Shown here: in pieces, positions 19,505 to 28,365 of the stretch
Numbering within the stretch: the first letter of the stretch is position 1
Layout: every line of letters starts with the position of its first letter
Translations under genes and position numbers: made by a program
The notes under the pieces: model-generated
Seen by the model: only the letters and a program-made list of their open reading frames with translations
What the model was told of the DNA's origin: nothing
The model's database searches: none
DNA from: Dysgonomonas hofstadii
GTDB taxonomy: Bacteria; Bacteroidota; Bacteroidia; Bacteroidales; Dysgonomonadaceae
Assembly: GCF_014196915.1 (NCBI RefSeq)
Contig: NZ_JACIEP010000003.1
Span: 186,001-250,000, forward strand
Direction: 5' to 3'
Length of the DNA: 64,000 bases

Positions 19505-20803
19505 ATGAAGAGAATATTATTAATTACATCACTCTGTGTGTTGGCAGGTTTCTCTTTTGCTCAGAAAAAAGCAGTGAAAGATGCCAAATCTGCAATGAAG
19601 AAGGATATTCCGGAAGCCAGAACTTTGATTAAGCCAGCGCTTACCGATCCGGAAACAGCAAATGATCCTGAAACATGGAAACTTGCCGGCGATATTGAAT
19701 ATACGGCTTTTGACAATGAACGTACACTGGAAATGCAAAAGCAATTTACAGGTAAAGGAGGTAATGAAGAGGCTATGTATACCGGGCTTTACAACATGTA
19801 TGATCCATACATTAAAGCAGACGAACTGGGACAGCTTCCGAATGAAAAAGGAGAAGTTAAAAATAAAGTAAGAAAAGACATTGTGAAGAACATGCTTGAT
19901 GGTCATAAATACTTCATCAATGGTGGTGTATTTTACAATGATAAACAAAATTATAAGAGGGCAGCAGACTTTTTTGAAAGATACTGGGAGATGCCTACAC
20001 TGGCAATGTTCGAGGGTTCAAAAGAAGCTTTTGTTATAGACTCTATATTCCAGACTATTAAATATTATGCTGTTATCAGTTCTATACAATCGCAGGATCA
20101 TGCCCGTTCTATAAAATTGTTGAATAAAATTATGGCAGAACCTTATATTGCTAATACCACATATAAGGAAAGCGATGTATACGAATTGTTAGCTAGTGAA
20201 TATCAGCAAGTTGAGGACAGCCTTTCGTATGTAAAAACATTACGCGAAGGAGCTCAAAAATTCCCTAGTAATAAATATTTTACACCAAATCTTATCAATG
20301 AATTTATAAGAGGAGGAAAAGTTTCTGAAGCTCTGACATATCTTGATCAGGCTATAGCTAATGATCCGTCTAATACATGTGATCTTATGAGTGTTAAAGC
20401 ATCTCTTTATGCTGAACAAAAAAACTACGATGAAGCGGCTCCAGCATATACAGCAGCTATAGCTGCTGATCCGAATTGCGAAAGAGCATTAGAAGGATTG
20501 GGCGTATTATACGTATTGCAAGCACAGGACTTGAAAGAAAAAGCGAGCCAGGCTGCTTCTCGGAGAGAGCAGGCTGAAATGGATAAACAAACATCAGAAT
20601 TGTATCTGAAAGCATTACCATACCTGGAAAAATATTATGATCTGTTGAAAGCAAAAAATGCAGATACATATGAAGTTAGACCTGCTTTGATGAAACTTCA
20701 GAATGTATATTACAATCTAAGTCTTTTAGATGTTGATAAATCAAGTGAACTGAAAGTTATTGATGACGCTTTGAAAGCAATTACAGGAGAGACTGAAGAA
20801 TAA
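19505..20803 (+). CDS. Exported tetratricopeptide-repeat protein
   Basis: A 432-residue protein with a signal peptide (AGFSFAQ), cotranscribed with gyrA. The body is helical. Recognisable TPR units lie in the C-terminal half, e.g. GKVSEALTYLDQAIANDPSN and YDEAAPAYTAAIAADPNCERA, with further degenerate units before them. It should act as a periplasmic or outer-membrane-associated scaffold for protein contacts. The link to gyrase seems to be transcriptional only. Confidence 0.82.
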   Translation: MKRILLITSLCVLAGFSFAQKKAVKDAKSAMKKDIPEARTLIKPALTDPETANDPETWKLAGDIEYTAFDNERTLEMQKQFTGKGGNEEAMYTGLYNMYDPYIKADELGQLPNEKGEVKNKVRKDIVKNMLDGHKYFINGGVFYNDKQNYKRAADFFERYWEMPTLAMFEGSKEAFVIDSIFQTIKYYAVISSIQSQDHARSIKLLNKIMAEPYIANTTYKESDVYELLASEYQQVEDSLSYVKTLREGAQKFPSNKYFTPNLINEFIRGGKVSEALTYLDQAIANDPSNTCDLMSVKASLYAEQKNYDEAAPAYTAAIAADPNCERALEGLGVLYVLQAQDLKEKASQAASRREQAEMDKQTSELYLKALPYLEKYYDLLKAKNADTYEVRPALMKLQNVYYNLSLLDVDKSSELKVIDDALKAITGETEE

Positions 20804-20825
20804 AAAAAATTGATATATAAAAGCG

Positions 20826-20861
20826 AAGGAGTTGTTCCTACTTTGGGACAGCTCCTTTTTT
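20826..20861 (+). terminator. Terminator of the gyrA-TPR unit
   Basis: AAGGAG...TGTTCC pairs with GGGACA...CTCCTT around a 6-nt loop. A T-run follows. Confidence 0.85.
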
Positions 20862-20888
20862 ATTATCTTTTAAATAATCAAAAGTTAC

Positions 20889-20896
20889 TATATTTG
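20889..20896 (+). promoter_or_regulatory. -7 element before the truncated DJ-1/PfpI gene
   Basis: TATATTTG fits TAnnTTTG and lies 77 bp before the ATG at 20973. It suggests that the shortened gene is still transcribed. Confidence 0.45.
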
Positions 20897-20972
20897 TATT
20901 TATCTCACAAATGAGCATATTATTCATCGCAAAACTGACAGAAATTTTAACAAATTGACAATTTTGAAAAGT

Positions 20973-21293
20973 ATGCAAAATAAGAAAGTATTGGTGTTTC
21001 TGGCAAAGGGATTTGAGACTATGGAGTTTTGTGTTTTTATAGATATTCTTGGCTGGGCCAGAGTTGATTATGGACATAATTTGATAGTTGACACATGTGG
21101 TTTTACTGAAAAAGTTATAAGTACTTTTGATGTACTCGTAATAGTAGATAAAACCATTGAAGAAATAGATGTTGACGAATATGACGCTTTGGCAATACCT
21201 GGTGGATTTGGGGAATTTGGTTTTTATGAAGAAGCATATGACGAAAGATTCTTAAAAATAATTAGGGAAATAAAAAAAGCTATGGGATTTTAA
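20973..21293 (+). pseudogene. Truncated DJ-1/PfpI-family protein
   Basis: A 106-codon frame from the ATG at 20973; an upstream in-frame TTG at 20955 is less likely. KKVLVFLAKGFETMEF and DALAIPGGFGEFGFYEEAYDE match the first half of DJ-1/PfpI proteins, including the early Glu and the IPGG turn. Full members have about 190 residues, with the nucleophilic Cys (A-x-C-V/A-x-A-L motif) after residue 105. Here the frame ends just before that point with KKAMGF. I find no remaining half in any frame to 21517. It is likely inactive, unless the short form has a role of its own. Confidence 0.75.
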
Positions 21294-21517
21294 GAAAATG
21301 TTAACTTTAATTCAATTGTTATATAATCTCTATTATGTTTAATTTGTTTTTCTTTTGATAATTAAATATGCATTTTATTTCAGATACTTTATCTATGACA
21401 TAGGTGACAGAAATTTGCTATTTGTGATTTTCTGGGTTTTCTCTGACATATACCTGATACTTTAAGCCCTCCTCTTTTTTTACTATATTTACATCATAAT
21501 TCAATTTTAAAATATAT

Positions 21518-22618
21518 TTGAATATGGAACATATCGAGAACGATGAACAGTTTCAGGGACTACGTGTAAACAAAGGGACTTCCGAACAACCTACAGTAAA
21601 TCCCTATCTAAATAATTTCAAAAAATTTAAACGTAAAACATATACAGCTTCAGAATATGTGGAAGGTATCTTAAAAGGAAATATTACTATTCTGGGGCAG
21701 GCTGTAACCCTTATTGAAAGTGCCAAGCCAGATCATCAGGCTCTAGCACAGGAAGTGATAGAAAAATGTTTACCATATACAGGAAATTCTATCCGTGTAG
21801 GGATAACCGGAGTTCCGGGTGCAGGAAAAAGCACATCGATAGATGCTTTTGGAATGCATATTCTGAAGGAGAACCATAAACTGGCCGTATTAGCTATTGA
21901 TCCTTCGAGTGAGGTTACAAAAGGTAGTATTCTGGGTGATAAAACCCGTATGGAGAAACTTTCGGTAGAACATAATGCCTTTATCCGCCCCTCCCCTTCT
22001 GCCGGTTCGCTGGGAGGTGTGGCACGCAAAACCCGTGAAACAATAATATTATGCGAGGCTGCAGGCTTTGATCGCATTATTGTGGAAACAGTTGGTGTAG
22101 GACAGTCTGAAACTGCTGTACATTCTATGGTAGATTTCTTCTTGCTTATTCAACTAGCAGGAACTGGAGATGAATTGCAGGGCATTAAACGTGGAATTAT
22201 GGAAATGGCTGATGGTATTGTTATAAATAAGGCCGATGGAACTAATATAGAGAAAGCAAAACTGGCTCAATCCCATTTTCAGAATGCATTGCATCTGTTT
22301 CCCCTACCCGATTCTGGCTGGACACCTAAGGTGATGACTTATTCGGGGTATTATGAAATCGGCATCGATGAAGTCCTGAAAATGATAGATGACTACATTG
22401 ATTTTGTAAAGAAAAATGGATATTTTGACTATCGCCGTAATGAACAATCACGATACTGGATGTATGAGACTATAAATGAAAAACTTAAAAATAATTTCTA
22501 TAATAACCCGAAAATTCAGGAAGAATTGAAGGGATATGAACAACAGGTTTTAAATTCTCAAATGACTTCATTTGCTGCAGCAAACAAAATTCTGGACTCT
22601 TATCTTAAAAACCTTTAA
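21518..22618 (+). CDS. meaB: MeaB/ArgK-type GTPase (methylmalonyl-CoA mutase chaperone)
   Basis: G3E-family GTPase of 366 residues that protects and reloads adenosylcobalamin in methylmalonyl-CoA mutase. Walker A GVPGAGKST is at 98-106. The VLAIDPSSEVTKGSILGDKTRM stretch, the ETVGVGQSE switch and the NKADG specificity motif are all present. An N-terminal extension of about 40 residues precedes the MeaB core, and the C-terminal dimerisation helix is intact. No mutA/mutB lies in the window. In Bacteroidota the mutase serves the succinate-propionate pathway. Confidence 0.92.
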   Translation: MNMEHIENDEQFQGLRVNKGTSEQPTVNPYLNNFKKFKRKTYTASEYVEGILKGNITILGQAVTLIESAKPDHQALAQEVIEKCLPYTGNSIRVGITGVPGAGKSTSIDAFGMHILKENHKLAVLAIDPSSEVTKGSILGDKTRMEKLSVEHNAFIRPSPSAGSLGGVARKTRETIILCEAAGFDRIIVETVGVGQSETAVHSMVDFFLLIQLAGTGDELQGIKRGIMEMADGIVINKADGTNIEKAKLAQSHFQNALHLFPLPDSGWTPKVMTYSGYYEIGIDEVLKMIDDYIDFVKKNGYFDYRRNEQSRYWMYETINEKLKNNFYNNPKIQEELKGYEQQVLNSQMTSFAAANKILDSYLKNL

Positions 22619-22692
22619 AACCTAAATGTTAATTAGCATATGGGGATACGTTTTTATCATTTCTTCAAGTATATTTATATGTGAGAATTAAT

Positions 22693-22700
22693 TATATTTG
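22693..22700 (+). promoter_or_regulatory. -7 element of the ROK glucokinase gene
   Basis: TATATTTG fits TAnnTTTG, 54 bp before the ATG. The -33 region is AT-rich without a clear TTTG. Confidence 0.45.
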
Positions 22701-22753
22701 TACAGCTAAAATCTGAAAATAATTACATTGTAAAATTAACATATTTTTAAATC

Positions 22754-23716
22754 ATGGAAAAACCATATGCTATTGGAATCGATATTGGTGGAACCAACTC
22801 GGTTTTTGGTGTCGTTGATAAAAGAGGACACATTATAAATCAAGGTTCTATCAAAACAGGAGCTTATAAAGAAATAAACGAATATGTAAACCATCTGTCT
22901 GCTGGTGTACAGGAGATAATTGATCAGGTTGGAGGTTCAGGAAACATCAAAGGTATTGGTGTTGGAGCTCCTAATGGTAATTATTTTACAGGTTGTATAG
23001 AGTTTGCGCCTAACCTGCCATGGAAAGGTGTGATTCCTTTAGCTCAGATGCTTTCTGATAAGCTGAATATTCCGGTGGCTCTTACTAACGATGCCAATGC
23101 TGCTGCAATCGGAGAAATGACTTATGGCGCAGCTCGGGGAATGAAAGATTTCATTGTTATCACTCTGGGTACAGGTGTTGGTAGTGGTATAGTAGTTAAC
23201 GGGCAGTTAGTATATGGACATGATGGTTTTGCCGGAGAGCTTGGACACACAACTATAATTCGTGAAGGACGCATCTGTGGCTGTGGAAAGAAAGGCTGTC
23301 TTGAAACTTATACATCTGCTACAGGTGTTGCCCGCACAGCAAAAGAATATCTGCAAACGAGAAAAGACCCTAGTATACTGAGAGAATTGGATTTGGATAC
23401 AATTGAATCAAAAGACGTTTACGATGCAGCCGTTAAAGGTGATCAGCTGGCATTGGAAATATTCGAATTCACAGGACAGCTATTAGGAGAATCCTTTGCC
23501 GATTTTGTGGCATTTTCCAGTCCTGAGGCTATTATCTTATTTGGAGGGCTAGCCAGATCTGGTAAATTTATCTTCGATCCGGTACGTAAGAATATGGAAG
23601 AGAATATGCTCCCTATTTACCGCAATAAGATCAAACTTCTTATGTCGGAACTGAAAGAAAGCGATGCTGCTGTACTCGGTGCCAGCGCCCTTGGATGGGA
23701 AGTGAAAGATTATTAA
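22754..23716 (+). CDS. ROK-family glucokinase
   Basis: A 320-residue sugar kinase that phosphorylates glucose or a related hexose with ATP. The phosphate-1 motif GIDIGGTNSVFGVVD is at 8-22, the catalytic Asp lies in LTNDANAAAIGE, and the ROK zinc motif reads CGCGKKGCLETY. The adenosine-side motif IILFGGLARSG is near the C-terminus. There is no N-terminal HTH, so it is an enzyme and not a NagC/XylR-type repressor. It is probably a single-gene transcript, bounded by its own promoter and the hairpin at 23743. Confidence 0.9.
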   Translation: MEKPYAIGIDIGGTNSVFGVVDKRGHIINQGSIKTGAYKEINEYVNHLSAGVQEIIDQVGGSGNIKGIGVGAPNGNYFTGCIEFAPNLPWKGVIPLAQMLSDKLNIPVALTNDANAAAIGEMTYGAARGMKDFIVITLGTGVGSGIVVNGQLVYGHDGFAGELGHTTIIREGRICGCGKKGCLETYTSATGVARTAKEYLQTRKDPSILRELDLDTIESKDVYDAAVKGDQLALEIFEFTGQLLGESFADFVAFSSPEAIILFGGLARSGKFIFDPVRKNMEENMLPIYRNKIKLLMSELKESDAAVLGASALGWEVKDY

Positions 23717-23742
23717 ATAGCTCTTATTAATAATTAATATAT

Positions 23743-23775
23743 AAGCAACCTGTAAGAATATCTTATAGGTTGCTT
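23743..23775 (+). terminator. Terminator after the ROK kinase
   Basis: AAGCAACCT pairs with AGGTTGCTT, and GTAAGA opposite TCTTAT extends the stem. TTTGTTTT follows. Confidence 0.75.
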
Positions 23776-23793
23776 TGTTTTCGGATAAGTAGA

Positions 23794-23824
23794 TTTTCAA
23801 ATCATATTGATTTTATTAACTTTG
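23794..23824 (+). promoter_or_regulatory. Promoter of purM
   Basis: TTTT (23794-23797), then TAACTTTG (23817-23824) followed by TACACC. The -7 octamer and the preceding bases (GATTT...TTTTTAT/TTTTAT) are close to those of the pyrK promoter. The predicted leader is about 20 nt. Confidence 0.6.
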
Positions 23825-23849
23825 TACACCAAATACAAATCATCGAAAA

Positions 23850-25016
23850 ATGAGTGACCAACGTTATAACCAGAGAGGTGTTTCAGCTTCGAAAGAAGAT
23901 GTACACAATGCTATAAAAAACATTGATAAAGGCATCTTTCCTAAGGCTTTTTGTAAGATAATTCCTGATATATTGGGTAATGATCCCGAATATTGCAATA
24001 TAATGCATGCTGATGGAGCAGGTACAAAATCGTCACTTGCATATATGTATTGGAAAGAAACCGGTGACATCTCTGTATGGAAAGGTATAGCGCAAGATGC
24101 ACTTATAATGAATATTGATGATCTGTTGTGTGTAGGAGCAACGGATAATATCCTGCTTTCTTCTACTATCGGCAGGAATAAGATGCTTATCCCAGGAGAA
24201 GTGATTTCCGCTATAATAAACGGTACCAATGATCTGTGCGAAGAATTATCTTCATTAGGAGTGAATATTTATCCTACAGGCGGAGAAACTGCCGATGTTG
24301 GCGACCTTGTTCGTACAATTATTGTAGATAGTACAGTCACCTGCCGTATGAAGCGGTCGGATGTGATATCGAACGATAATATACAAGACGGAGATCTGAT
24401 TGTAGGGCTTTCTTCTTCGGGGCAGGCCAGCTATGAGAAAGAATATAACGGTGGTATGGGAAGTAATGGCCTGACTTCGGCTCGCCATGATGTATTTGCT
24501 AATTATCTGGCAGTAAAATACCCTGAAAGTTATGATTCGTCTATTCCTTCTAATCTGGTTTACTCCGGTAAAATGGAATTAACGGACAAGATAGAAAATC
24601 TTGGCATCGATGCCGGGAAACTGGTACTCTCCCCTACCCGCACTTATGCGCCTGTAATTAAGCAGATTCTTGAAAAGTTACGTCCCGTAATTCACGGAAT
24701 GGTTCATTGCTCTGGTGGCGCGCAGACTAAAGTATTGCATTTTGTTGAAAATGTGAAAATTACGAAAAATAATATGTTCCCTGTTCCTCCTCTGTTTAAA
24801 CTGATACAGGAGCAATCGGCTACAGACTGGAAGGAAATGTACAAGGTATTCAATATGGGACATCGTATGGAAATATATTTACCCAAAGAGAATGCTCAGG
24901 AGGTTATCGATATATCCAAATCATTTAATATTGATGCGCAGATTGTTGGTTTCGTAGAGAAATCCGATAAATCAGAATTGATAATAGAAAGTGAATTCGG
25001 TCATTTTGAATATTAA
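23850..25016 (+). CDS. purM: Phosphoribosylformylglycinamidine cyclo-ligase (AIR synthase)
   Basis: Converts FGAM and ATP to aminoimidazole ribotide, step five of purine synthesis. At 388 residues it is longer than E. coli PurM (345) and follows the Bacteroidota form. Visible landmarks are HADGAGTKSSLAY (about 51-63), DALIMNIDDLLCVGA, the GGETADVGDLVRT nucleotide segment, and the C-terminal GGAQTKVLHF with FNMGHRMEIYLP. It lies alone, away from other pur genes. Confidence 0.92.
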   Translation: MSDQRYNQRGVSASKEDVHNAIKNIDKGIFPKAFCKIIPDILGNDPEYCNIMHADGAGTKSSLAYMYWKETGDISVWKGIAQDALIMNIDDLLCVGATDNILLSSTIGRNKMLIPGEVISAIINGTNDLCEELSSLGVNIYPTGGETADVGDLVRTIIVDSTVTCRMKRSDVISNDNIQDGDLIVGLSSSGQASYEKEYNGGMGSNGLTSARHDVFANYLAVKYPESYDSSIPSNLVYSGKMELTDKIENLGIDAGKLVLSPTRTYAPVIKQILEKLRPVIHGMVHCSGGAQTKVLHFVENVKITKNNMFPVPPLFKLIQEQSATDWKEMYKVFNMGHRMEIYLPKENAQEVIDISKSFNIDAQIVGFVEKSDKSELIIESEFGHFEY

Positions 25017-25074
25017 TAAATGTAATAATCTAATATTTAACTTCCGTTAAATATATTTTAACTAAATAGCCAAT

Positions 25075-25082
25075 TATATTTG
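25075..25082 (+). promoter_or_regulatory. -7 element of the Cys-rich peptide gene
   Basis: TATATTTG fits TAnnTTTG, 45 bp before the ATG at 25128. Confidence 0.45.
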
Positions 25083-25127
25083 TAGCATAACAAATTTGTA
25101 TAACAAACTAAGCGAATAAAATCAGGT

Positions 25128-25367
25128 ATGAAAAAACTAATAATGTCAGCTGTTATGTGTGTAGCCTTAATAGCTTCGGCCGGAGTAATGGCTCAGGATG
25201 GAAAAACTACACAAAAGGAATGCTGCAAAGCTAAAACCGAGTGCAAAAAAGACGGAGAAAAGAAAGCTTGCTGTTCAGATAAAAAAGCCACAACAGACAA
25301 GAAAGATTGTACTAAAGATGGAGCTAAAAAATCATGCTGCTCGGATAAAAAAGCTGATAAGAAATAA
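25128..25367 (+). CDS. Small secreted Cys/Lys-rich protein, possible metal binder
   Basis: A 79-residue protein with a clear signal peptide (cut after GVMAQ). The mature part of about 57 residues is almost wholly Lys, Asp, Cys, Thr and Ala, with paired cysteines. A unit of the form KDGxKKxCCSDKK occurs twice (about 41-53 and 63-75), preceded by ECCKAKTECKK. Together there are eight Cys in the mature chain. Such spacing suggests thiol-metal binding or disulfide stacking; no known family is recognised. It has its own promoter and a strong terminator, so it is a free-standing gene. Confidence 0.75.
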   Translation: MKKLIMSAVMCVALIASAGVMAQDGKTTQKECCKAKTECKKDGEKKACCSDKKATTDKKDCTKDGAKKSCCSDKKADKK

Positions 25368-25390
25368 CTATCATTTTTATAATGAAGAAG

Positions 25391-25420
25391 AAAGGACCCG
25401 ATAATACCGGGTCCTTTTTA
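25391..25420. terminator. Bidirectional terminator between Cys-rich gene and gcvT
   Basis: AAAGGACCC and GGGTCCTTT form a 9-bp stem with a T-run on the plus side and an A-run before it. It serves the two convergent genes. Confidence 0.88.
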
Positions 25421-25423
25421 TTT

Positions 25424-26518
25424 TTATAGCTTTCTGAAAGGCGGTTTTACCACTTCAGCTTTCAGCATCTTATCTCTTACTTTTATGTAAATAGCTGTAC
25501 CCATCGGAGCATACTCTGGTTTCAGATATGCAAGTCCTACTCCGATTTTTGTAGTCGGCGACATTGTTCCGGATGTAACAACTCCTATTTTCTCTTCTTT
25601 GTCATTCACTATTTCATAACCATGGCGTGGAATACCTTTTTCCAACATATGGAATCCGCAAAGCTTACGGGTTACCCCTTCTTTTTTCTGTTTTTCAAGA
25701 ATTGGGCGTGCTGTAAAATTCCTTTCTTCAGTAAATTTGGTGATCCAGCCTAATCCGGCTTCTATCGGGGTTGTAGTATCGTCCAGATCGTTGCCATAAA
25801 GACAGAAACCCATTTCAAGGCGCAGTGTATCACGGGCACCAAGCCCTATCGGTTTGATCCCGAATTCTTTTCCTGCCTCAAATATAGCATTCCATATATC
25901 AACACCATATTGAGGATAGAAATATATCTCAAAACCTCCTGCTCCGGTATAACCGGTATTTGAAATAATCACATTATCAAGTCCCGATCCTTCTATACTA
26001 CCGATAACAAAGGTGTAATATGGAACTTTTGTCAGATCTACTTTGGTAAGCTTTTGCAATGTTTCCAATGCTTTTGGCCCCTGGATAGCCAATTGTGCTA
26101 TATTGTCGGAAGCATTTTCCAGCTCTGCATTTTCCTGATTATGGTCTACAAACCATTTCCAGTCTTTTTCCACATTAGATGCATTTACAACAAGCATGTA
26201 TTTTTCGGGTTCGTAATGGTAAACGATTATATCATCTACTATTCCACCCTGATCGTTTATAATAGCTGAATATTGGGCTTTACCTGTCTCTAACGAGGCT
26301 ACATCATTGCTCATCATGCGTTGAAGAAACGCTTGTGCACGGGGGCCTTTTACCCATATTTCGCCCATGTGCGATACATCGAATACTCCTACGGCATTGC
26401 AAACTGTAAGATGCTCGTCTATGATACCCGAATACTCGATAGGCATATTATAGCCGGCAAATTCATGCATCTTTGCTCCAAGAGCGATGTGAATGTCTGT
26501 AAATGGTGTTTTTTTCAT
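25424..26518 (-). CDS. gcvT: Aminomethyltransferase (glycine cleavage T protein)
   Basis: Folate enzyme of 364 residues that takes the aminomethyl group from H-protein and gives methylene-tetrahydrofolate and ammonia. N-terminal landmarks are [25 protein letters not shown] and [10 protein letters not shown]. The folate pocket is carried by [35 protein letters not shown] and the C-terminal GVGLAYL. Length and order match GcvT, not the related YgfZ or sarcosine oxidase. gcvH and gcvP are not in the window, so the cleavage system is split. Confidence 0.94.
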   Translation of the reverse strand: MKKTPFTDIHIALGAKMHEFAGYNMPIEYSGIIDEHLTVCNAVGVFDVSHMGEIWVKGPRAQAFLQRMMSNDVASLETGKAQYSAIINDQGGIVDDIIVYHYEPEKYMLVVNASNVEKDWKWFVDHNQENAELENASDNIAQLAIQGPKALETLQKLTKVDLTKVPYYTFVIGSIEGSGLDNVIISNTGYTGAGGFEIYFYPQYGVDIWNAIFEAGKEFGIKPIGLGARDTLRLEMGFCLYGNDLDDTTTPIEAGLGWITKFTEERNFTARPILEKQKKEGVTRKLCGFHMLEKGIPRHGYEIVNDKEEKIGVVTSGTMSPTTKIGVGLAYLKPEYAPMGTAIYIKVRDKMLKAEVVKPPFRKL

Positions 26519-26762
26519 GTTTATAAATTATATTTTAGGTATTATAATGCAATCAGGTTTCTCCAAAAGTTGACAAAGTTGACGCATATTTTAATTTTTA
26601 ATTGCTACTGATCTATTAATTAAAAACAGACAACCATTACACACTTTCTTATTTTCTATATACTTCATCACTTTATTCATAAGTTTCTAAAATTCTATAG
26701 ATAAAGTATTCTGAAAAAAATGCAGGCATGTGATCTGTTTTTTATAGACTCAACTAATTTAA

Positions 26763-27977
26763 TTACTTATTCGCTGCCAGTTCCGCAATCTTTACAATCA
26801 CCTGAACAGCCTTTTCCATCGATTGAATCGGTACGAATTCGTAACGTCCATGGAAATTATGTCCTCCCGCAAAGATATTAGGACAAGGCAGTCCCATAAA
26901 TGACAAACGAGCTCCGTCTGTTCCTCCTCTGATCGGTTTTACTATAGGAGTCACACCGGCCATCGTCATAGCCTCGAAAGCCAGATCGACAACATGCATC
27001 ACAGGTTCTACCTTTTCGCGCATATTATAATATTGGTCTTTTATTTCTACAACAGTTGAATTCGGATAGAGCTGGTTTATATAATCGATTGTTTCTTTCA
27101 TTAACTTTTTCCGGTTTTCAAACAATTCACGATTATGGTCGCGAATAATATAGCCGACTGTAGCTGCATCTGTTGTGCCCGATACATTTGTCAGATGGAA
27201 GAAACCTTCATAATGTGCAGTATGTTCAGGCCTTTCGTTAGCGGGAAGCAGCGAAATCAGTTTATTCGCTACCACCAATGCATTCACCATCTTATCTTTA
27301 GCATATCCGGGATGTACACTCCTACCCTGTATATTGATTTTTACCCCGGCGGCATTGAAGTTTTCGTATTCCAGTTCACCAATCGGGCCACCGTCCATGG
27401 TGTAAGCCCATTCACATCCGAATTTTTCAACATCGAAATAATCGGCACCTGCCCCTATCTCTTCGTCAGGAGTGAATCCTATACGAATTTTTCCATGCTT
27501 GATTTCCGGATGATCTTTCAAGTATTGTATAGCAGTCAGTATTTCGGCGATACCGGCTTTATCATCAGCTCCCAGTAACGTATTTCCATCGGTTACAATA
27601 AGGTCTTGTCCTATATAATCCAGCATTTCGGGAAAATCACCTGGAGATAATGTAAATTCATTATTTAATGGAATATCCTTCCCATCATAGTTTTTTACTA
27701 TACGTGGATTTACGTTATTTCCGGTCAGATCGGGGCTTGTATCCATATGTGCGACAAAACCGATAGCCGGAACTTTTTTATCGGTATTGGCAGGAAGTGT
27801 TGCCATTATATAGCCTTTATCGTCTAAAGAGATATCTTCCAATCCCATTTCCCGAAGCTCTTTCTCCAGTTCTTTAGCTAAAACCATTTGTCCGGGAGTA
27901 CTAGGCGTTACACCTGTTTCGGTACTCGATTCGGTATCAAATTTCACATATTTCAGAAATCTGTCTACTACTGTCAT
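26763..27977 (-). CDS. pepT: Peptidase T (tripeptide aminopeptidase)
   Basis: Dizinc M20B peptidase of 404 residues that removes N-terminal residues from tripeptides in the cytoplasm. Metal ligands are visible: AHMDTSPD (His), GADDKAG (bridging Asp), PDEEIGAG (catalytic Glu pair), YTMDGG (Asp) and AGGHNFHG near the C-terminus (His). [13 protein letters not shown] binds the peptide C-terminus. A TACAAATGTA box at 28071-28080 on the opposite strand reads as a -7 element for this gene. Confidence 0.94.
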   Translation of the reverse strand: MTVVDRFLKYVKFDTESSTETGVTPSTPGQMVLAKELEKELREMGLEDISLDDKGYIMATLPANTDKKVPAIGFVAHMDTSPDLTGNNVNPRIVKNYDGKDIPLNNEFTLSPGDFPEMLDYIGQDLIVTDGNTLLGADDKAGIAEILTAIQYLKDHPEIKHGKIRIGFTPDEEIGAGADYFDVEKFGCEWAYTMDGGPIGELEYENFNAAGVKINIQGRSVHPGYAKDKMVNALVVANKLISLLPANERPEHTAHYEGFFHLTNVSGTTDAATVGYIIRDHNRELFENRKKLMKETIDYINQLYPNSTVVEIKDQYYNMREKVEPVMHVVDLAFEAMTMAGVTPIVKPIRGGTDGARLSFMGLPCPNIFAGGHNFHGRYEFVPIQSMEKAVQVIVKIAELAANK

Positions 27978-28116
27978 ATTATTTATTCTTTTTATATTAT
28001 TTTTTATTGAAACACTTCTGTTTTATAACGCTTTGATAGTTAGTCTATTCTTTTCTACAAAAGACTTCCATACAAATGTAATAAAAGGAAAGCAAAGGAA
28101 AAAATCGAATACACAT

Positions 28117-28147
28117 TTTGTGAATAAGAAAAATTTATCTACTTTTG
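28117..28147 (+). promoter_or_regulatory. Promoter of the SRP RNA / tRNA-Thr unit
   Basis: TTTG (28117-28120), exactly 19 bp, then TACTTTTG (28140-28147). This is the best match to the Bacteroidota promoter consensus in the window. The 5' end of the SRP RNA helix begins about 4 bp after it. Confidence 0.8.
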
Positions 28148-28150
28148 TCG

Positions 28151-28250
28151 CGGGTAAGTCCTATACGGCCAGCTCCTGATTAATCCCCCAGGGCTTGATC
28201 GCAGCAAGGGCAGTCGGTCGTAGCGGCGCGATATAGTAAGCTTGCCCACT
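28151..28250 (+). ncRNA. ffs: Signal recognition particle RNA (4.5S, small bacterial type)
   Basis: An approximately 100-nt rod. GGGUAAG (28152-28158) pairs with CUUGCCC (28241-28247), CUAUA with UAUAG, and CUGAUU with AGUCGG. The domain IV core is present: CAGG (28189-28192) opposite AGCA (28203-28206), the Ffh-binding symmetric loop, followed by AGGG. The apical part is GC-UUGAUC-GC rather than the usual C-GGAA-G tetraloop. Ends are set from the pairing and could be a few bases off. The RNA joins Ffh to deliver membrane proteins to FtsY and SecYEG. Confidence 0.82.
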
Positions 28251-28251
28251 T

Positions 28252-28325
28252 GCCTCTTTAGCTCAGTTGGCCAGAGCACGTGATTTGTAATCTCGGGGTC
28301 GTTGGTTCGAATCCGACAAGAGGCT
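28252..28325 (+). tRNA. tRNA-Thr (anticodon TGT)
   Basis: A 74-nt cloverleaf: acceptor GCCTCTT/AAGAGGC, D stem GCTC/GAGC, anticodon loop TTTGTAA with TGT at 34-36, T arm GTTGG-TTCGAAT-CCGAC, discriminator T. The anticodon stem CGTGA/TCTCG has one central T-T mismatch. CCA is not encoded. It starts immediately after the SRP RNA and should share its precursor transcript. Confidence 0.95.
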
Positions 28326-28330
28326 CAAAA

Positions 28331-28365
28331 GAAAACCACTTGAATTTTCAGGTGGTTTTCTTTTT
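28331..28365 (+). terminator. Terminator of the SRP RNA / tRNA unit
   Basis: GAAAACCACTTGAA...TTCAGGTGGTTTTC forms a long stem with a very small loop and is followed by TTTTT. On the other strand it may also end the FAD oxidase gene, whose stop lies at 28364. Confidence 0.88.
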
